A stretch of DNA of 64,000 nucleotides from Leptolyngbya sp. FACHB-321. GTDB lineage: Bacteria > Cyanobacteriota > Cyanobacteriia > Leptolyngbyales > Leptolyngbyaceae. Of the stretch, positions 16,614 to 25,115 are shown piece after piece. The stretch's first letter is position 1. Every line of letters begins with the position of its first letter. A program made the position numbers and the translations under genes. Below the pieces are notes generated by a model, which was given only the letters and a program-made list of their open reading frames with translations, ran no database searches and was not told where the DNA came from. The stretch is taken from NCBI RefSeq assembly GCF_014695975.1, contig NZ_JACJPI010000076.1:1-64000 (forward strand). Direction: 5' to 3'.

Positions 16614-17261
16614 ATGTCGAGCGATTCGTCCAAAGCCTCCTCTTTACGGCGGCTGCCACAACAGGATCGCAGTGCCAAGCGAGTAAACCACATTTTGAAT
16701 ACGGCAGATGCTCTGTTTGCTGAGTTGGGGTTTGAATCGGCAACGATGGTTGAGATCGCTGCCCGTGCTCAAACGTCGGTCGGCTCCCTCTATCGTTTCT
16801 TCCCCGATAAAGTGTCAATTTTGGAGGCATTAGCCCTCTGTTATCTCGACCAGTTACAGCAAGTCATGGCAGAGTTGCATACGCCAGCAGCGATTCATGA
16901 ACCATTAACAACCTATGTCGATCGTGTCAGCGCTGCATTTAATCAATTTTTCCTCAGCCACCCCGGCTTTCGCACCATCTTTGTCGACTCCTATGGAGTA
17001 TCGTCTGAAATATTAGCAATTAAGACACAAGTGGATCGCCAAATTGCCGAGCAACTTGCTACTTTTTACGCTCAACGAATTCCAAATTTAACAACTGAAG
17101 ATGCCGAAGTAATTGCGTTGGTGATGGTTTCAATTGTGAGTAAGTTACATACTCTAGCATTCAGTCGCGACGAAGAGTTTCAAGCACGAATGATGGTGGA
17201 AGTAAAACGATTAATATTACTTTATTTGCAATCCTATTTATCGAGTGGTGAATCACCTTAA
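16614..17261 (+). CDS. TetR/AcrR family transcriptional regulator
   Basis: 215 aa. The N-terminal HTH reads ADALFAELGFESATMVEIA, then ARAQTSVGSLYRFFPDKVSI, the usual TetR recognition-helix pattern with YRFF. The C-terminal part (70-215) is helical and would bind a small ligand. It is divergent from the glycosyltransferase-exporter pair over 167 bp, the classic arrangement for local repression released by a substrate. Confidence 0.88.
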   Translation: MSSDSSKASSLRRLPQQDRSAKRVNHILNTADALFAELGFESATMVEIAARAQTSVGSLYRFFPDKVSILEALALCYLDQLQQVMAELHTPAAIHEPLTTYVDRVSAAFNQFFLSHPGFRTIFVDSYGVSSEILAIKTQVDRQIAEQLATFYAQRIPNLTTEDAEVIALVMVSIVSKLHTLAFSRDEEFQARMMVEVKRLILLYLQSYLSSGESP

Positions 17262-17462
17262 CACATGTTCTGTCTGTTCTACTGACGAGAGGCTTGTAGG
17301 AAAGTCGTAACTGTAAACTCGACAACTTGTTCAAGAGTGTAATCAGGATAACTGCTTTAAGGTCTCCCTAATTGCTGAGCTTCTTACAGAGTAATGTTTT
17401 TAGAATTTATCGATTTATAAGAGATTTTTTGAAGAAGAGCATGTAAAAATAGGCGTTTCAAA

Positions 17463-17982
17463 CTTTCGTGGCACTAAATTTCACACATCCTGATTACACC
17501 TCATGTAACAATAAGCCCTGAGCCGGACGGGGCTGTGGGAGTGCGTTCGGCTTTGCTGTCTCGCAGAGAATCACTCTAAATCTCAGCATCTTGTATATCA
17601 AAGTGAACGACTCGAGTGATAACTTCGGAGACGTCTCTCGTCCCGATGTTGCATTAGGGTGATGAGCGGTATCGATAAGCGTTGAGAGCCCCAAGAGGTA
17701 TTAGGGTGAAATCGCCCCTGTTGTATCAATACCGTCAGGTGAAAGTCCTCTAACCCAAAACAAGCCGCTATAAAACTCATCCTGTGACTTCAGTTCAAAT
17801 CCACTCAGCAGCATCCCCAGCCATACTTCAATCCGCGGCATTCCTACCCCCTGACACAGCTGAGCAAACTGCACTTGACCTGCGGCAGTTGTCCTTAGTC
17901 ATCGGGTGATTGCGTTAACCCAAGCAGACACGTTTTCGTCGTGGGGTGTAATCAGAATAGGTGAAATTTAGTGCCACGAAAG
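17463..17982. mobile_element. About 520-bp element with long terminal inverted repeats (MITE or decayed IS)
   Basis: CTTTCGTGGCACTAAATTTC at 17463-17482, continuing through a CAC..ATCCTGATTACACC section to about 17500, is repeated inverted at 17944-17982 with only a few mismatches. Inside, the minus strand holds a 65-codon frame (from about 17905 down to 17716) reading AQLCQGVGMPRIEVWLGMLL and then QDEFYSGLFWVRGLSPDG before a stop, possibly a captured or decayed gene; I cannot place it. A third copy of the terminal sequence is at 18073. The family is not identified. Confidence 0.6.
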
Positions 17983-18072
17983 CTGGAAACACCAGATTTT
18001 ACGTTCCTTACGGGGTTCATATAGAAAATAGGTAATTTCTAAAAGCCTTGATATGTAATGGTTACAAGAGTT

Positions 18073-18110
18073 GGTGGCACTAAAAAACACGTATCCTAAT
18101 TACACCTCTC
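18073..18110 (+). repeat. Third copy of the GTGGCACTAAA terminal repeat
   Basis: GGTGGCACTAAAAAACACG followed by TATCCTAATTACACCTCT matches the ends of the 17463-17982 element. It is 90 bp beyond that element in the orientation of the left end. A short perfect hairpin TAGTTGC/GCAACTA lies just after it near 18118-18138. Confidence 0.5.
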
Positions 18111-18473
18111 ATTGACTAGTTGCTGTTTTTGCAACTAATCAACAAAATTAGCCCTATTTCGGGTCGAACGCTGAGATCTCTTCTATGTAAAGCTTTAACA
18201 CCCGTATGATAAACTTTTACACTGATCTCGGCACGATGCCGGATACGCCATTGGCGAAAACTCGTTACCCCGCTTTACGGAGCTTAAGCCAAGATCGCAT
18301 AGTCTTTTCTCTCATGAATTCGTCAACAGTATCCTCGCTACCTTTGCCTCTAGAACGACGCGGATTAACCGAAAGAAGTGAGAACATCCCTTTAAGCTGA
18401 CTGTACTTTTCCAAAGTCTTAAGTAGAGGATGAGGGTGCCGAAACTTCCCTAACAATAGTTAGAAAAGCTTGT

Positions 18474-19196
18474 GTGATAGGATACACGGTGATTGCTCCA
18501 GATATGCGCGGCTATGGTGACTCTGAAAAGCCGGAGGGTGGCTATGACGCCTACATGCTGGCAGAAGACTTCCATCAACTGATTGCACAATTGGGGTTCA
18601 AGCAGATTTATATCGCCGCCCATGATATGGGTGCGCCGCCTGCGCTGATTTATGCAGGTGAACATCCTGATGAAGTCTTGAAGCTTGCTTATCTGGCTGA
18701 ACCCGTGCTGCTAGAACAGCATCTACAGCAGATCTTTCAGTTTGCTCCTGACACGTTAGCCAAGGGTGGCTTGTGGTGGTGGACGTTTAGTTTGACAAAA
18801 GGCTTACCTGAAACCCTGATTGCTGGTCATGAACGGGAGTTCCTGACTTACTTCTACAACACCTATTGCTATGACCCAGCCTCGATTGAGGCCACCGCGA
18901 TCGATGAATATCTGCGGACCTTTGCTGCACCCGGTGGTATCAGCGGGGCGCTCGGAGTCTACCGAGCAATTTTCGAGACAATCAAACAAACTGAGCCCTT
19001 CGCTCAGCACAAAATTCAAACTCCCATACTGGCACTTGATGGCGACAAAAGCATGGGTGAGCGTGTGAAAACAATGCTTGAGAGCGTTGCCACTAATGTT
19101 CGCGGTGGAGCAATGGAACGTTGCGGACATTTTATTCCCGATGAGCGTCCTGATGAGTTAACTGATCGATTACTGAAGTTTTTTGACGAAGTGTAA
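18474..19196 (+). pseudogene. Alpha/beta hydrolase (epoxide hydrolase / dehalogenase type), 5'-truncated
   Basis: 240 residues remain, starting YTVIAPDMRGYGDSEKP just after the point where family members have the oxyanion-hole HG motif. The nucleophile elbow AAHDMGAPPAL uses Asp, as in epoxide hydrolases and haloalkane dehalogenases, and the catalytic His is in ERCGHFIPDE. Family members are about 290-300 aa, so roughly 50 N-terminal residues including HGxP are missing. Upstream bases 18206-18473 do not encode them in any frame I checked. The gene is followed 19 bp later by a short-chain dehydrogenase gene that is also broken, so the pair was probably an operon. Confidence 0.75.
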
Positions 19197-19215
19197 GTTT
19201 CACCAGGAGTTAGCA

Positions 19216-19952
19216 ATGACACAGCAATTAGCAGGCAAAGTGGCGATCGTCCGGACGGTTCGGGCAGTATCGGTTCTGCCATTTGCAAACGATTGGCAGA
19301 GGAAGGCGCGAAGGTTGTCGTTCATTACGGTGGTCATGCGGATGCGGCAAATGAAATCGTCAACGCTATTCAAGCAAAAGGTGGCGAGGCAATCGCCATT
19401 CAAGCAAACCTCAGTCATGTGGATGAAATCACGAAGCTATTTGACATAGCCCAGCAGCAGTTTGGTAACCTCGATATTCTCGTTAATAATGCGGGGACTG
19501 GCGTGAGTGGTGCGGTGGCTGGAACGGATGAAGCCGCGTTTGATAAAGTGTTTGGGCTAAACGTGAAAGGCACCTTTTTCTGCATGAAAGAAGCTGCCAA
19601 TCGCCTCAACTTAAACGGGCGAATTGTAAATATCTCGAGCGGTCTGGTGGTGCGTCCCCTGCCAGGCTTCAGTTTGTATTGCGGCAGTAAAGCGGCGATC
19701 GAGCTAATAGGCAAAGCCCTATCAATGGAAGTGGGTGATCGCGGCATCACCGTTAACACTGTCTCACCAGGACCGACCGACACCGAAATGTTTGGTAGTT
19801 CGGGGGATGATCCCAAAGCGGCGGCTGAGCGATCGCCCTTCAACCGACTGGGCAAGCCTGAAGACATTGCGGATGTGATTGCTTTCGTTGTCAGCGATCA
19901 ATGCCGCTGGACTACAGGACACACGTTTCAAGCAGGCGGCGGCTATGTTTAA
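19216..19952 (+). pseudogene. Short-chain dehydrogenase/reductase with a frameshift in the NAD(P) motif
   Basis: The ATG at 19216 follows AGGAG (19205-19209) and reads MTQQLAGKVAIV, the normal SDR start. One base is missing between about 19250 and 19257. Past that point the correct frame resumes as DGSGSIGSAICKRLAEEGAK and runs to 19952 with the rest of an SDR: NNAG, the Ser of NISSG, and YCGSKAA (the catalytic YxxxK), ending in a normal FabG-like C-terminus. The frameshift falls inside the TGxxxGxG cofactor motif. A start at 19293 would give a protein lacking the dinucleotide-binding strand. Either a recent mutation or a sequencing error. Confidence 0.82.
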
Positions 19953-20618
19953 TTCACTCGTTAAAGTAACCATTCATCGCGCATCACCTCGACGATGCAG
20001 CTTTTGTTTTTAAGCTTTGATTGAGACCTTAAGTAGTGTTTTCAAACCCTCTCGATTCCCCATCATTGCTGCAAACCTAATTTGGCGTTCCCGTAGCAAT
20101 CGGACCAAAAACAACGCTTGTATTTTAGAAGAGGGTGGTAGACCAAGACAACGCAGGTGCTAAGCAGCCACCCCTCGCAAAGGTCACCACTCAGGCAATC
20201 GCAAACTCGAACAGTTGCCTAGGCATCGTCGCCTGCATTATGCAAGCGCGAGTGTGAGAGATATTCTTTTAATGAAGGGGTTAATGAGGAGTCGATAGTA
20301 TCAGCGAATATGCTACAAGTAGGATTACAAAGATGAAGCAAGCACTTCGACGCTCGCTTTTCGTTGCTGCTTACTCCTTATGGTAAGTTTGCGAGTGCCG
20401 TTGTCATACATTCGTCAACAGCATTGAGAGCGACTTAAGTCCCAAAATGGTTATGGGCCTCAGGATGCGCTAGCACAGACGATCAGCCTCTGTTTTTCCA
20501 CTTCTACTCATTAACTATTGACAAGGAAGTTAATGAGTAGTAGCACCTACGCAGATCTTAATGATTGGGAAATGGCTAGTAACCAGAATCTACTGCAAGT
20601 ACTTGTATTTTCCAGGCA
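19953..20618. other. Gene-poor stretch
   Basis: 666 bases. A 17-codon frame at 20333-20386 (MKQALRRSLFVAAYSLW) looks like a cut-off signal peptide. A strong hairpin at 20504-20540 is listed separately. Nothing else supported. Confidence 0.4.
20504..20540. repeat. Perfect 13-bp inverted repeat with an 11-nt loop
   Basis: CTACTCATTAACT (20504-20516) and AGTTAATGAGTAG (20528-20540) pair exactly. The loop contains TTGACA, a -35-like hexamer. It sits downstream of the minus-strand NrtS gene (ends 20619), so it could be a terminator or an operator. Confidence 0.45.
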
Positions 20619-20897
20619 TCATTTGATTGAGGTGGAATCCGCCATCAACTTGCGACGATAGCTGTATTGACCATAGACATTGACTAGATAAGGCATGGCA
20701 TACGTGATCGCTGTAGAAATCCATCGCTCACGAGACATTTCCCCACGCAAGAGCGCAGGAGCATGATTGATTAAGAAAAGCAGAGAACCAACAAATACAG
20801 CCGTCTTCACACCTGTAGGGATCAATTCTGGATCCCACAAGCTTGCAATATAACCCTTTACTATTCTCATAGATAACCAGCTTAAAACTGCGAGCAT
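20619..20897 (-). CDS. nrtS: NrtS-like nitrate/nitrite transporter
   Basis: 92 aa with two hydrophobic segments (about 28-45 and 63-75). Characteristic stretches are IVKGYIASLWDPELIPTGVK, VGSLLFLINHAPALL and PYLVNVYGQYSYRRK, which match the small NrtS family described as nitrate/nitrite transporters in cyanobacteria and proteobacteria. It would act in the cytoplasmic membrane as an oligomer. The start may be 20897 or the internal ATG at 20870; neither has a clear Shine-Dalgarno. No other nitrate gene is in the window. Confidence 0.75.
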   Translation of the reverse strand: MLAVLSWLSMRIVKGYIASLWDPELIPTGVKTAVFVGSLLFLINHAPALLRGEMSRERWISTAITYAMPYLVNVYGQYSYRRKLMADSTSIK

Positions 20898-21072
20898 GAC
20901 TCATTGAGCATAAAGCAGAGCGTATCGTTCGATTGGTGCCTAGTTTACAGAACTGTCTACAAATGAAGGCTTTGATCAAGCTTGGAAAACAGCAACTTCT
21001 TCTAAGTGACTGAAGATCTACAGCACAGTACCGACTTGGCAATCAAAGTTGGTACTGTGAGCTTCTGACAAT

Positions 21073-21573
21073 TTAGCCTTTGAGAGGAACTTGAATTCTA
21101 GCGGTTCCAACGGGAATTTCTCCTTTTAGTCCCGTGCGTCGGGCCGTAATGCCATAAAACAGCGTGTCTCCACCTGAGGTTGTCATTCGCACTCCTCTAA
21201 ACTCGACTTGTAAATAACTACCAGGAGCAACGGGTTGGTCAAACGTGATCGCTAAACGCTCTTTGCTGACGCTGACCTTAGATGGTACTGCCTTACCAGA
21301 CTGGTCAATCACCTGCACTGAGTCAAAGCGCTCCATTTGGCTAGGAATAGAGACCATCAGCTCTTGCAACGACATCCCAATCACTGCAACTCGAATAAAG
21401 TGCGTACTGTTTAACACACCGGAGTTGGTAATCATGGGTCCCGTGAAGTTGAAAACCATTGCTGTTTCATGCAGTGGTGCTTGTGCCTGCACTCTCGTTG
21501 CAGGTTCAGCCATTGCTGCTGTTGCTGTGGTGAGTAGTAGTGCCGATAGTCCACCATAGATTAAGCTTTTCAT
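21073..21573 (-). CDS. DUF2808 secreted protein
   Basis: 166 aa. A signal peptide MKSLIYGGLSALLLTTATAA with cleavage after AMA is followed by a beta-rich domain: HFIRVAVIGMSLQELMVSIP, RLAITFDQPVAPGSYLQVEF and DTLFYGITARRTGLKGEIP. This is the DUF2808 family, widespread in cyanobacteria, exported to periplasm or outer layers, function unknown. It is divergent from the response regulator at 21956, which makes local regulation plausible. Confidence 0.85.
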   Translation of the reverse strand: MKSLIYGGLSALLLTTATAAMAEPATRVQAQAPLHETAMVFNFTGPMITNSGVLNSTHFIRVAVIGMSLQELMVSIPSQMERFDSVQVIDQSGKAVPSKVSVSKERLAITFDQPVAPGSYLQVEFRGVRMTTSGGDTLFYGITARRTGLKGEIPVGTARIQVPLKG

Positions 21574-21955
21574 ACGAGATCCTTTTCGGTGAAGTAGGTC
21601 AGTGACTGGTCTAGTGGAATACTTTCACAACCGCTGCTCTATAGATTCAACGACTCAGATGAGCTAGGACTGACCTGAAAATTAAAGTAACCTGAGAAAT
21701 TAGAAAGAATAGTTGAATGACAGTCATTTCTAAAGCAAGAAGCCACCGTCGCTTTTTAAGCAGAAGCAATAGCCTCGCTCAGGAAAAACTCATTTTTCTT
21801 AAGAACAGTTCCACTACATTGAAAGCAGAGATCAAAAATAGGATGAGAAATTGTAAAGTCTTGTAACATGTATGAGAGCACAGATTACAGTTCAATCAAT
21901 ACCTAATTAAGGCAACCCCTTTATTCTGACCCTGCCTGTTTTAGGAGAACCCTAT
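21574..21955. promoter_or_regulatory. Divergent upstream region of the DUF2808 gene and response regulator
   Basis: 382 bp. It contains CTGAGAAA at 21692-21699, the reverse complement of a TTTCTCAG motif that also appears upstream of the gene at 24402-24779. The regulator's start is preceded by TTTTAGGAG. A shared binding site is only a suggestion. Confidence 0.3.
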
Positions 21956-22633
21956 ATGACAGCTCATATCCTTTTAGTTGAAGATGAAGTTAAGCTCGCC
22001 CGGTTTATCGAACTGGAGTTGGATAGCGAAGGCTATCAGGTGACTGTAGCGCATGATGGAATGTCAGGACTATCTCTGGCACGAGAATCTGAGCCAGATT
22101 TAGCGATTCTCGATTGGATGCTGCCAGGCTTAACGGGCGTAGAATTCTGTCGTCGCTTACGGGCTACGGGGAGCAAAGTGCCCGTCATTTTGTTGACTGC
22201 ACGGGATGAAGTGGGCGATCGTGTCGCGGGTCTAGATGCGGGAGCTGATGACTATGTGGTTAAACCCTTCAGCATTGAAGAACTGCTGGCGCGCATTCGG
22301 GCTCATCTGCGACGCACCCAAGAGTTGGATGAGGATGTGTTGCAGTTTGAGGACTTGACTTTAAACCGCCGTACGCGGGAGGTCTATCGTGGTCAACGCG
22401 CGATCGACCTGACCGCAAAAGAATTTGATTTGTTGGAATATCTCTTGAGCCATCCCCGCCAAGTTTATACCCGCGATCAAATTCTCGAAAACGTCTGGGG
22501 TTATGACTTCATGGGCGATTCCAATATCATTGAGGTCTATATTCGCTATTTGCGGCTGAAATTAGAAGAGAGGAGCGAGAAGCGGTTAATTCACACTGTG
22601 CGTGGTGTAGGGTACGCACTGCGGGAGCAATAA
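21956..22633 (+). CDS. OmpR/PhoB-family response regulator
   Basis: 225 aa. The receiver domain (1-118) has acidic residues in LLVEDE, phosphoacceptor Asp53 in AILDWMLPG, and Lys in DDYVVKPF. The winged-helix DNA-binding domain (127-225) has LTAKEFDLLEYLLSHPRQV and the recognition helix region DSNIIEVYIRYLRLKL. A Shine-Dalgarno TTTTAGGAG precedes the ATG. The membrane sensor kinase at 25116-26570 is the likely partner, although 2.5 kb and several genes separate them. Confidence 0.92.
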   Translation: MTAHILLVEDEVKLARFIELELDSEGYQVTVAHDGMSGLSLARESEPDLAILDWMLPGLTGVEFCRRLRATGSKVPVILLTARDEVGDRVAGLDAGADDYVVKPFSIEELLARIRAHLRRTQELDEDVLQFEDLTLNRRTREVYRGQRAIDLTAKEFDLLEYLLSHPRQVYTRDQILENVWGYDFMGDSNIIEVYIRYLRLKLEERSEKRLIHTVRGVGYALREQ

Positions 22634-22634
22634 G

Positions 22635-23464
22635 ATAACAACGAATCTTCAAGTGGGCGGTCGCTTTCCTAACATTACCCTGCCAAATCACCAGTATGAG
22701 CCAGTAACGCTATCTCAGCTCACTCAGCCCGGACTGGTGGATCAAAAGCTGGGGTTCTTTGATGGGACCCATTAATTCTGGTTTTTTATCGAGGGTTCTT
22801 TTGTCCGCGCGATCACCAACAGTTGCGTCAGCTTGTGCAGTTTCAAGATGAGTTAGCGGTCAACTATTGTAAGCTTGCTGTTGTTAGCGCCGATTTGCCG
22901 ATCGTGCAGGCGGCTTTTCGAGCCGGATTGGGAGCACAATGGCAATTTCTCTCTGATGAGCAGCGAACTGTAATCAAACAAATCAATATTTTGGATGAAA
23001 CAGAAGGCGAATATGCCTACCGCGCTCAACCTTACACGTTTGCTTTGCGCCCTGATCGCACAATCCACACAATCTACAATGGCTGGTTCTTTGGGGGGCG
23101 ACCGACGATCGAAGAGTTGAGATATGACCTGCGGGCAATGATAGAAATGCGATCGGATTACTGCTACGAGGTGTACAACGCTCCAAGCGTGAAACAGATC
23201 CGGCTTCCGCAGCAGGAGTGGCTTGGTGGTGCACCACCACTGGGTGCAAATGGATTACCTGTCGGTCAGGGCGTTGTGCATTGGTTTGATCTACAAACAG
23301 GAAATGGATTAATTGTGAGAGATGGCACGAATGATGAAATATTTTTTAATTTCACAACCATTCCTGGTGAAGGCTACCGCATACTGCGAGCAGGCACACT
23401 CGTGAAATTTGAAATTGTTGAGAGTAGTGCCGATTTCACAGCACGCAATGTGCAAAAACAATGA
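22635..23464 (+). pseudogene. Redoxin (AhpC/TSA-like) fused to a cold-shock domain, frameshifted
   Basis: Reading begins just after the response regulator: NLQVGGRFPNITLPN, then VTLSQLTQPGLVDQKLGFFDG. Near 22764-22768 one base is missing, and the frame that continues reads PLILVFYRGFFCPRDHQQLR, holding the peroxidatic-type Cys in FFCPRD. It goes on to 23464. Residues after about 200 form a cold-shock/OB domain (GQGVVHWFDLQTGNGLIVRD, DEIFFNFTTIPGEGYR). Translation from a TTG at 22823 would lose the active Cys. No good start codon is visible for the 5' part, which abuts the regulator, so the original start may overlap its stop. The redoxin/cold-shock combination suggests redox-linked RNA or DNA binding. 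Confidence 0.78.
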
Positions 23465-23572
23465 TGGCTGGCACGCTGGAAGCCGATTACTTCATCAGCG
23501 AAACAGCTTTTAGCGACTTCCACCTCCCGATTCCCGATATTCATTCGTACTGCTGTACACAGTTCATTGCAG

Positions 23573-24310
23573 CTATTTAAGAGTTGCAGGGTTCGGTGAT
23601 ATCTGAATAGTGCAAGGGTGTTTGTCACACTGTTGTCCGTAGAGCTGGTTGATATAAGGTTCTTGCCACGTCAGAGGGACTTCCAAAAGCGCCTGAGTAC
23701 CTGTTATGCCCTGACAAATGAAAATGAGAAGTGCGATCGAATTGAGAACGATGTGGACAGTGCGCCAACGATTGGTTCTGTCCTGATAAATCTCTCGTAG
23801 AATTGCCAGCGAAAAAATCATCAACAAGGCGGCTGTCATGCCGTAGTAATAGTGGGAAACATACCACTGATCGGTTTTGCGATAAACCCCATCCTGACAA
23901 CCAAGGATGACCAGGGCTGCGCCTACAAGGGTTGCGAAGGCTCCTCGCCATAGCCGTGTTTTGGCTCGATAGAGTAATGCTAAGGATGCGATTGCCACAC
24001 CAAAGACACTAACGATCAAAATGACGTTTAGCGGCTGCTTCTCCCAAATTTTATTGTCAAAGATGGCACCAAAGACATCGTTGCCCAGAGCCAACAGCAC
24101 AAGTCCAACGATCGCTCCAGTTAACCAACGACCTAATTGAACATGCTCTTGTCCTACAATTGGTGGAATCTTGCTTTTCCCTTCAGTAGCCGTTTGTAAC
24201 CGACGTTGACGGGTTTGAAGCGCGCGATTTACCACAATCCCAAGTAGTGGAAACACTACAACTACAGCAAACACTGGATGCAGCAGTAGGATCACATCCC
24301 TAAATTCCAT
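23573..24310 (-). CDS. DUF4079 membrane protein
   Basis: 245 aa with about six hydrophobic helices: 9-28, 60-80, 93-112, 122-137, 155-175 and 190-208. It includes VILLLHPVFAVVVVFPLLGI and VLNSIALLIFICQGITGTQ, matching cyanobacterial DUF4079 proteins that have a cytochrome b561-like layout with conserved His (HP near the start, YVSHYYYG, HIVLN, QGITG). Heme binding in the membrane is possible. Next on the same strand upstream is the small secreted protein at 24402, 91 bp away, so co-transcription is likely. Confidence 0.82.
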   Translation of the reverse strand: MEFRDVILLLHPVFAVVVVFPLLGIVVNRALQTRQRRLQTATEGKSKIPPIVGQEHVQLGRWLTGAIVGLVLLALGNDVFGAIFDNKIWEKQPLNVILIVSVFGVAIASLALLYRAKTRLWRGAFATLVGAALVILGCQDGVYRKTDQWYVSHYYYGMTAALLMIFSLAILREIYQDRTNRWRTVHIVLNSIALLIFICQGITGTQALLEVPLTWQEPYINQLYGQQCDKHPCTIQISPNPATLK

Positions 24311-24401
24311 ACAAACTCCTTAAAGAATGATGTCGCACGGTTTGGGAGTCAGAAAGCGCTTTTCTGCCAGGTTTCAGCTCCTGACCCCTCCACCCTGTCT
24401 T

Positions 24402-24779
24402 TTATTTCACTTCATTAGGTGGAAATTGTGCTACTCTGCCCCGTTTGACTGCAACCACCACATCATAGTGAGAGCAGTACGAAAAGGTAACATCATTGGC
24501 TTTGTTGTACAAATTGACGACGTGACCAGCACCACCAACTTGAATACCGATTGGCTCTAAATTGCCATAGAAGAACCGTCGCAATTGATCACCGCCACCA
24601 ATCTGTCCTTTGTTTTTGGTGATGAGATCAATCTTTTCTTGAACGGAGGGTCCAGCTTGTTTTGCTTCAGCAGCAGTAGCAGAATTCACTGACAAAGAAT
24701 GCATTCCATTCAACCCGACATCTCCAACCGTAACCAATCCAACCATCGCAAGACCTGTAAGCAGAGAAGCTACTTTCAT
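24402..24779 (-). CDS. Small exported protein of unknown function
   Basis: 125 aa. An N-terminal hydrophobic stretch (ASLLTGLAMVGLVTVG) and an Ala-rich ATAAEAK site suggest a signal peptide. The mature part has KIDLITKNKGQIGGGDQLRR and NDVTFSYCSHYDVVVAVKRG with one Cys. I do not recognise the family. Position directly upstream of the DUF4079 gene suggests a two-gene unit, possibly a redox or membrane-associated pair controlled by the nearby two-component system. Confidence 0.65.
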   Translation of the reverse strand: MKVASLLTGLAMVGLVTVGDVGLNGMHSLSVNSATAAEAKQAGPSVQEKIDLITKNKGQIGGGDQLRRFFYGNLEPIGIQVGGAGHVVNLYNKANDVTFSYCSHYDVVVAVKRGRVAQFPPNEVK

Positions 24780-25115
24780 GGGTTACTCCTAGTAACGATT
24801 GAACCGTAATGCAGTCTTCTTCAGGTGAAGCCAATCGGCTCACTGCTCAAAGCATCGCAGGCAGTACTGAAACGCCTCTGAAACAAAATCAGGCATTCCC
24901 TGAATTTCTCCTGACAGGCTTCTCAGACCAGACTCAGCAGTTTCTCAGATTATCGCTAGAAGGAGGGTATGCTCGATGTAGGAAAAGGGGATACGGAGAC
25001 ACGGGGATGACCCGTTTTCTGGCTCTTTCGCCTTCTCCCCCTCTCCGCCGCCGCCTGTCACTGCCCCTATGAACTCTAGAGAGGGTGTTCATGCAGCTAC
25101 AGGTGAGCGAGGAAG
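24780..25115. promoter_or_regulatory. Upstream region with direct TTCTCAG repeats
   Basis: 336 bp. CTTCTCAG at 24919-24926 and TTTCTCAG at 24941-24948 are 22 bp apart, about two helical turns, as expected for tandem OmpR-family sites. The matching octamer occurs at 21692-21699 in front of the response regulator. Binding is inferred only from spacing and recurrence. Confidence 0.3.

Noticed and set aside
18206-18456. Short frames on both strands before the truncated hydrolase
   Set aside because: They overlap each other, lack family resemblance, and neither supplies the hydrolase's missing N-terminus.
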